Origin: DTKY01 sp037440765
GTDB lineage: Bacteria > Acidobacteriota > Terriglobia > Bryobacterales > Bryobacteraceae
DNA: 33,449 bases
Assembly: GCA_037440765.1 (NCBI GenBank)
Contig: JBBITL010000046.1
Location: 1-33,449, forward strand
Direction: 5' to 3'
Shown: in pieces, positions 31,113 to 33,449 of the stretch
How the letters are laid out: each line of letters opens with the position of its first letter
Position numbering within the stretch: the first letter of the stretch is position 1
Program-made: the position numbers and the translations under genes
Notes under the pieces: model-generated
Told to the model about the DNA's origin: nothing
The model's database searches: none
What the model saw: the letters and a program-made list of their open reading frames with translations, nothing else

Positions 31113-31166
31113 GGGCGGCCAGCGCCCGCGCATACAGGCCCCGGCCGCCTCTGACGATAAGCGCAT

Positions 31167-32687
31167 GTGCGGCGACTGCTGGGAGGAGTGTGCCGGGCCG
31201 GGTGGCTGCGACCGTCGCTGGCGGACCTGCTGCTGGTTTCGCTGATCGGGTGGCTGTTCGTGGCCGGTCAGGGCTGGACGGTCCTGCTGGCCGACGGGGA
31301 CACCGGCTGGCACATCCGGACCGGCGAGTGGATCCTCGACTCGCGGTCCATCCCGGAGCGGGACTTGTTCTCCTACTCGCGGCCCGGGGAGCCCTGGTAC
31401 GCCTGGGAGTGGCTCGCCGATGTTCTGTTTGCGGCCCTTCACCGCTGGTTCGGGCTGGCGGGCGTAGCGGCCCTGGCCGGCTGCACTCTGGCCCTGGGGG
31501 CGCTGGTGGTCTTCCAGCAGGCGCTGTGGCGCGGCTCGCAGGTGCTGGCGGCGCTGGCCGCGATGCTGCTCTGCGCCGGCGCCTCCTCCATACACTACCT
31601 GGCGCGCCCCCATATATTCACACTGCTGCTGATGCCGGCGGCTTGGTGGATGGTGGAACGCGACCGCCGCCGGCCCGGCCGGGCGGTATGGTGGCTGGTC
31701 CCGGTTTCCGCCTGCTGGGTCAACCTGCATAGCGGCTTTTTCGCCCTGCCGGCGTCGCTCGCGCTGCTGGCGGCGGGGCTCGGCGTGGAGGCCCTGATGG
31801 GGCGGGCCCCCTGGAGCCGGTGCCGCAGGTATGCGCTGCTCGGGGCGGCGACGCTGGCGGCGTCGCTTGTGAACCCGTACGGGATCGGGCTGCACCGGCA
31901 CATTGCGGGCTATCTGACCTCGGACTGGATCCGGAACGCCGTGGACGAGTTCCAGTCGCCGCGTTTCCGGGGGGAAAACCTCCTGCACTTCGAACTGCTG
32001 CTGGTGGCCGCGCTGATGGTGGCCGGCTGGCTGGCGGCGCAACGCCGTGTGGCGGACGCCCTGCTCATGGTGGCGTGGGCGCACATGGCGCTTTCCAGCG
32101 TGCGCCACGTGCCGCTGTTCGTCCTGCTGGCGGCGCCGCTGGTGGCCGCCGAGCTGAGCGGCCTGTGGAAAACCTGGGCGTCGGCGAAGCCTGCCCGCTC
32201 CGTGGCGCTCCTGCTGTGGCAGCTCGGCGCCGACCTGGCGCCCGGCTTCCGGCGGCTGAGCGCGTGGAGCGCCGCGGCGGCGGCGGCCGCCATCCTGCTC
32301 ACCCCCGCTTCGAAGTGGCCACGGGATTTCCCCGAGGAGAAGTTCCCGGTATCCCTGATGAGGGCGGCGCCCGTGCACTGGACCGGGAGCCGCGTTTTTA
32401 CCACGGACGAGTGGGGCGACTACCTGATCTACCGCCACTGGCCGCGCCTGACAGTGTTCATTGACGGCCGCAGCGACTTCTACGGCCCCGAACTCGGCAG
32501 GGAGTACCTGAAGCTGATGGGAGGCCATGCGGGCTGGGAGAAGACCATTGAGAAGTACGACTTCGGCCTGGTTCTGATCCCCGCCGATTGGCCCCTGGCC
32601 GGGCTGCTGGACCGCGACCGGGGCTGGCGCAGGGTGGCGTCGGACCGCCAGGCGATTCTGTACGAGCGCGCCCCGGCAGCCGGCTAA
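31167..32687 (+). CDS. Polytopic membrane protein, possible GT-C glycosyltransferase
   Basis: 506 residues with roughly 9-11 hydrophobic helices from about 20 to 385, then a soluble C-terminal part (about 390-506). The first external loop has ADGDTGWHIRTGEWIL (42-57) with an acidic D-G-D pair, as in the catalytic loop of GT-C lipid-linked sugar transferases, but sequence alone does not prove it. The C-terminal domain (DEWGDYLIYRHWPRLTVFIDGRSDFYG) resembles the end of these membrane proteins in Acidobacteriota. Start is GTG 31167, with no clear ribosome site; GTG 31188 is an alternative preceded closely by GGGAGGA. Confidence 0.72.
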   Translation: MRRLLGGVCRAGWLRPSLADLLLVSLIGWLFVAGQGWTVLLADGDTGWHIRTGEWILDSRSIPERDLFSYSRPGEPWYAWEWLADVLFAALHRWFGLAGVAALAGCTLALGALVVFQQALWRGSQVLAALAAMLLCAGASSIHYLARPHIFTLLLMPAAWWMVERDRRRPGRAVWWLVPVSACWVNLHSGFFALPASLALLAAGLGVEALMGRAPWSRCRRYALLGAATLAASLVNPYGIGLHRHIAGYLTSDWIRNAVDEFQSPRFRGENLLHFELLLVAALMVAGWLAAQRRVADALLMVAWAHMALSSVRHVPLFVLLAAPLVAAELSGLWKTWASAKPARSVALLLWQLGADLAPGFRRLSAWSAAAAAAAILLTPASKWPRDFPEEKFPVSLMRAAPVHWTGSRVFTTDEWGDYLIYRHWPRLTVFIDGRSDFYGPELGREYLKLMGGHAGWEKTIEKYDFGLVLIPADWPLAGLLDRDRGWRRVASDRQAILYERAPAAG

Positions 32688-32733
32688 TCCCGCCGGGCGG
32701 CCCGGACGATAGAAGGGAGGCCAGAGAACCAAC

Positions 32734-33449
32734 ATGGACCGCCGCTTCCTCACTGTCCTGGGTGTAAGTCTCCTGTTTGCACTCGTGGTATCCAGCATCT
32801 TCTATCAAATGACTTCGCGCGCCGGCGGCAGGTCCGGGGGCAGCGCCAGGGCGGAAACGGCGGAACTGGTGGTTGCCGCCCAGCCGCTGGCCGTGGGTGT
32901 GCAGATCAAGCCGGGCGACGTGAAGCTGGTGCGGGTGGCCAAGGACCGGATTCCTGCCGGCTCCTTCGGCAAGGTCGAGGAAGTAGTCGGCCGCCCGGTG
33001 GTCAGCAGCATCCTGGCCGATGAACCGGTCAACGCCGCGCGGCTGGCCGAGCGAGGCAGCGGCTTCGGGCTGGCGCCCGTGATTCCGCCGGGGATGCGCG
33101 CCGTGGCGGTCAAAGTGAACGAAGTGGTGGGCGTGGCCGGCTTCGTGCTTCCCGGCATGCGAGTCGACGTGCTGGTCACGGTGCGGCCGCCGGGCGAGGA
33201 CGGGGCGCGTATCTCCACCATCCTGCAAAACGTCCCGGTTGTATCGGCGGGCCAGCAGCTCCAGCCGGACGCCAGCGGACGGGCGTCCAATGTGCCGGTG
33301 GTGACGCTGCTGGTCAGTCCCGAGCAGGCCGAGATCCTCACTCTGGCGGGCAACGAGGGGCGGATTCAACTGGTGCTGCGGAACTCGGCGGACATGGCGG
33401 TGGGCCAGCCTCCCGGCAGAGACCTGTCGGAACTCTACGGGCGGAAGCC
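32734..33449 (+). CDS. cpaB: Flp pilus assembly protein CpaB (partial)
   Basis: At least 238 residues; runs off the window end. An N-terminal helix (about 6-24, FLTVLGVSLLFALVVSSIFY) anchors it in the inner membrane. A SAF domain follows: VVAAQPLAVGVQIKPGDVKLVRV...IPAGSFGKVEEVVGRPVVSS...DEPVNAARL (about 47-110). The RcpC/CpaB part has VIPPGMRAVAVKVNEVVGVAGFVLPGMRVDVLVT and ILQNVPVVSAGQQL. CpaB is part of the Tad/Flp pilus secretion machine; more tad/cpa genes are expected beyond the window. ATG 32734 has GGGAGG about 13 nt upstream. Confidence 0.93.
   Translation, partial: MDRRFLTVLGVSLLFALVVSSIFYQMTSRAGGRSGGSARAETAELVVAAQPLAVGVQIKPGDVKLVRVAKDRIPAGSFGKVEEVVGRPVVSSILADEPVNAARLAERGSGFGLAPVIPPGMRAVAVKVNEVVGVAGFVLPGMRVDVLVTVRPPGEDGARISTILQNVPVVSAGQQLQPDASGRASNVPVVTLLVSPEQAEILTLAGNEGRIQLVLRNSADMAVGQPPGRDLSELYGRK

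Noticed and set aside
29229..32798. A 1189-codon open frame on the minus strand across the POTRA gene and beyond.
   Set aside because: Only the part up to GTG 30473 encodes POTRA units; the rest is antisense to two clear plus-strand genes and is low-complexity Arg/Gln/Pro-rich.

Overview
The window is GC-rich chromosomal DNA from a Gram-negative bacterium. It most resembles an Acidobacteriota genome of the Solibacter/Bryobacterales type. The reasons are a lipid A flippase and heptosyltransferase-like gene, POTRA and lipoprotein genes, the yicC-gmk-rpoZ-coaBC-udg-tmk-holB order, DUF5658-like and TSNG-repeat proteins, and many small dispersed palindromic repeats. This taxonomy is inference from gene content, not a database match. 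A run of 10 N at 27982-27991 shows the sequence is a scaffold. No rRNA, tRNA, CRISPR array, transposase or phage gene was seen.

Layout. (1) 3-2543: a chemoreceptor (minus) and hemB (plus) diverge around a 129-bp palindromic element, followed by a small AT-hook protein. (2) 2707-11026: a long plus-strand run in which stops overlap starts or gaps are very short. It holds a Trm112-like protein, a GT9 glycosyltransferase, MsbA, YicC, guanylate kinase, RNA polymerase omega, CoaBC, an Fe-S uracil-DNA glycosylase, thymidylate kinase and DNA polymerase III delta prime. Lipid A export, nucleotide supply, coenzyme A synthesis, transcription and replication genes thus share one block. (3) 11115-14137 (minus): a TSNG-repeat lipoprotein, a three-domain methyltransferase and a HAD phosphatase. 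(4) 14175-15094 (plus): an unknown protein and a small DUF5658-like membrane protein. (5) 15133-17151 (minus): phosphomannomutase/phosphoglucomutase and 3-methyladenine glycosylase. (6) 17199-19350 (plus): thpR-plsY-gpsA, with the first two steps of glycerophospholipid synthesis coupled. (7) 19369-26352 (minus): dprA, topA, then cdaA, a 47-residue CdaR remnant, glmM and a secreted protein. (8) 26657-28134 (plus): two exported proteins. (9) 28613-30473 (minus): a DUF2059 protein and a protein with five POTRA-like units but no barrel. (10) 30501-33449 (plus): a transglutaminase-like protein, a polytopic membrane protein, and the start of cpaB of a Flp/Tad pilus locus.

Most striking points. The c-di-AMP operon keeps its cdaA-cdaR-glmM order, but CdaR is cut down to its membrane anchor. 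A dispersed repeat family recurs at five or more places; its CTAG ends coincide with stop codons of holB, the lipoprotein gene and topA, and a tandem pair of its core reads in frame through the uracil-DNA glycosylase linker. Several genes have a TANNNT-like -10 box only 6-8 nt before the start codon, the pattern expected of leaderless mRNAs. Two such boxes overlap head-on in a 27-bp divergent gap.
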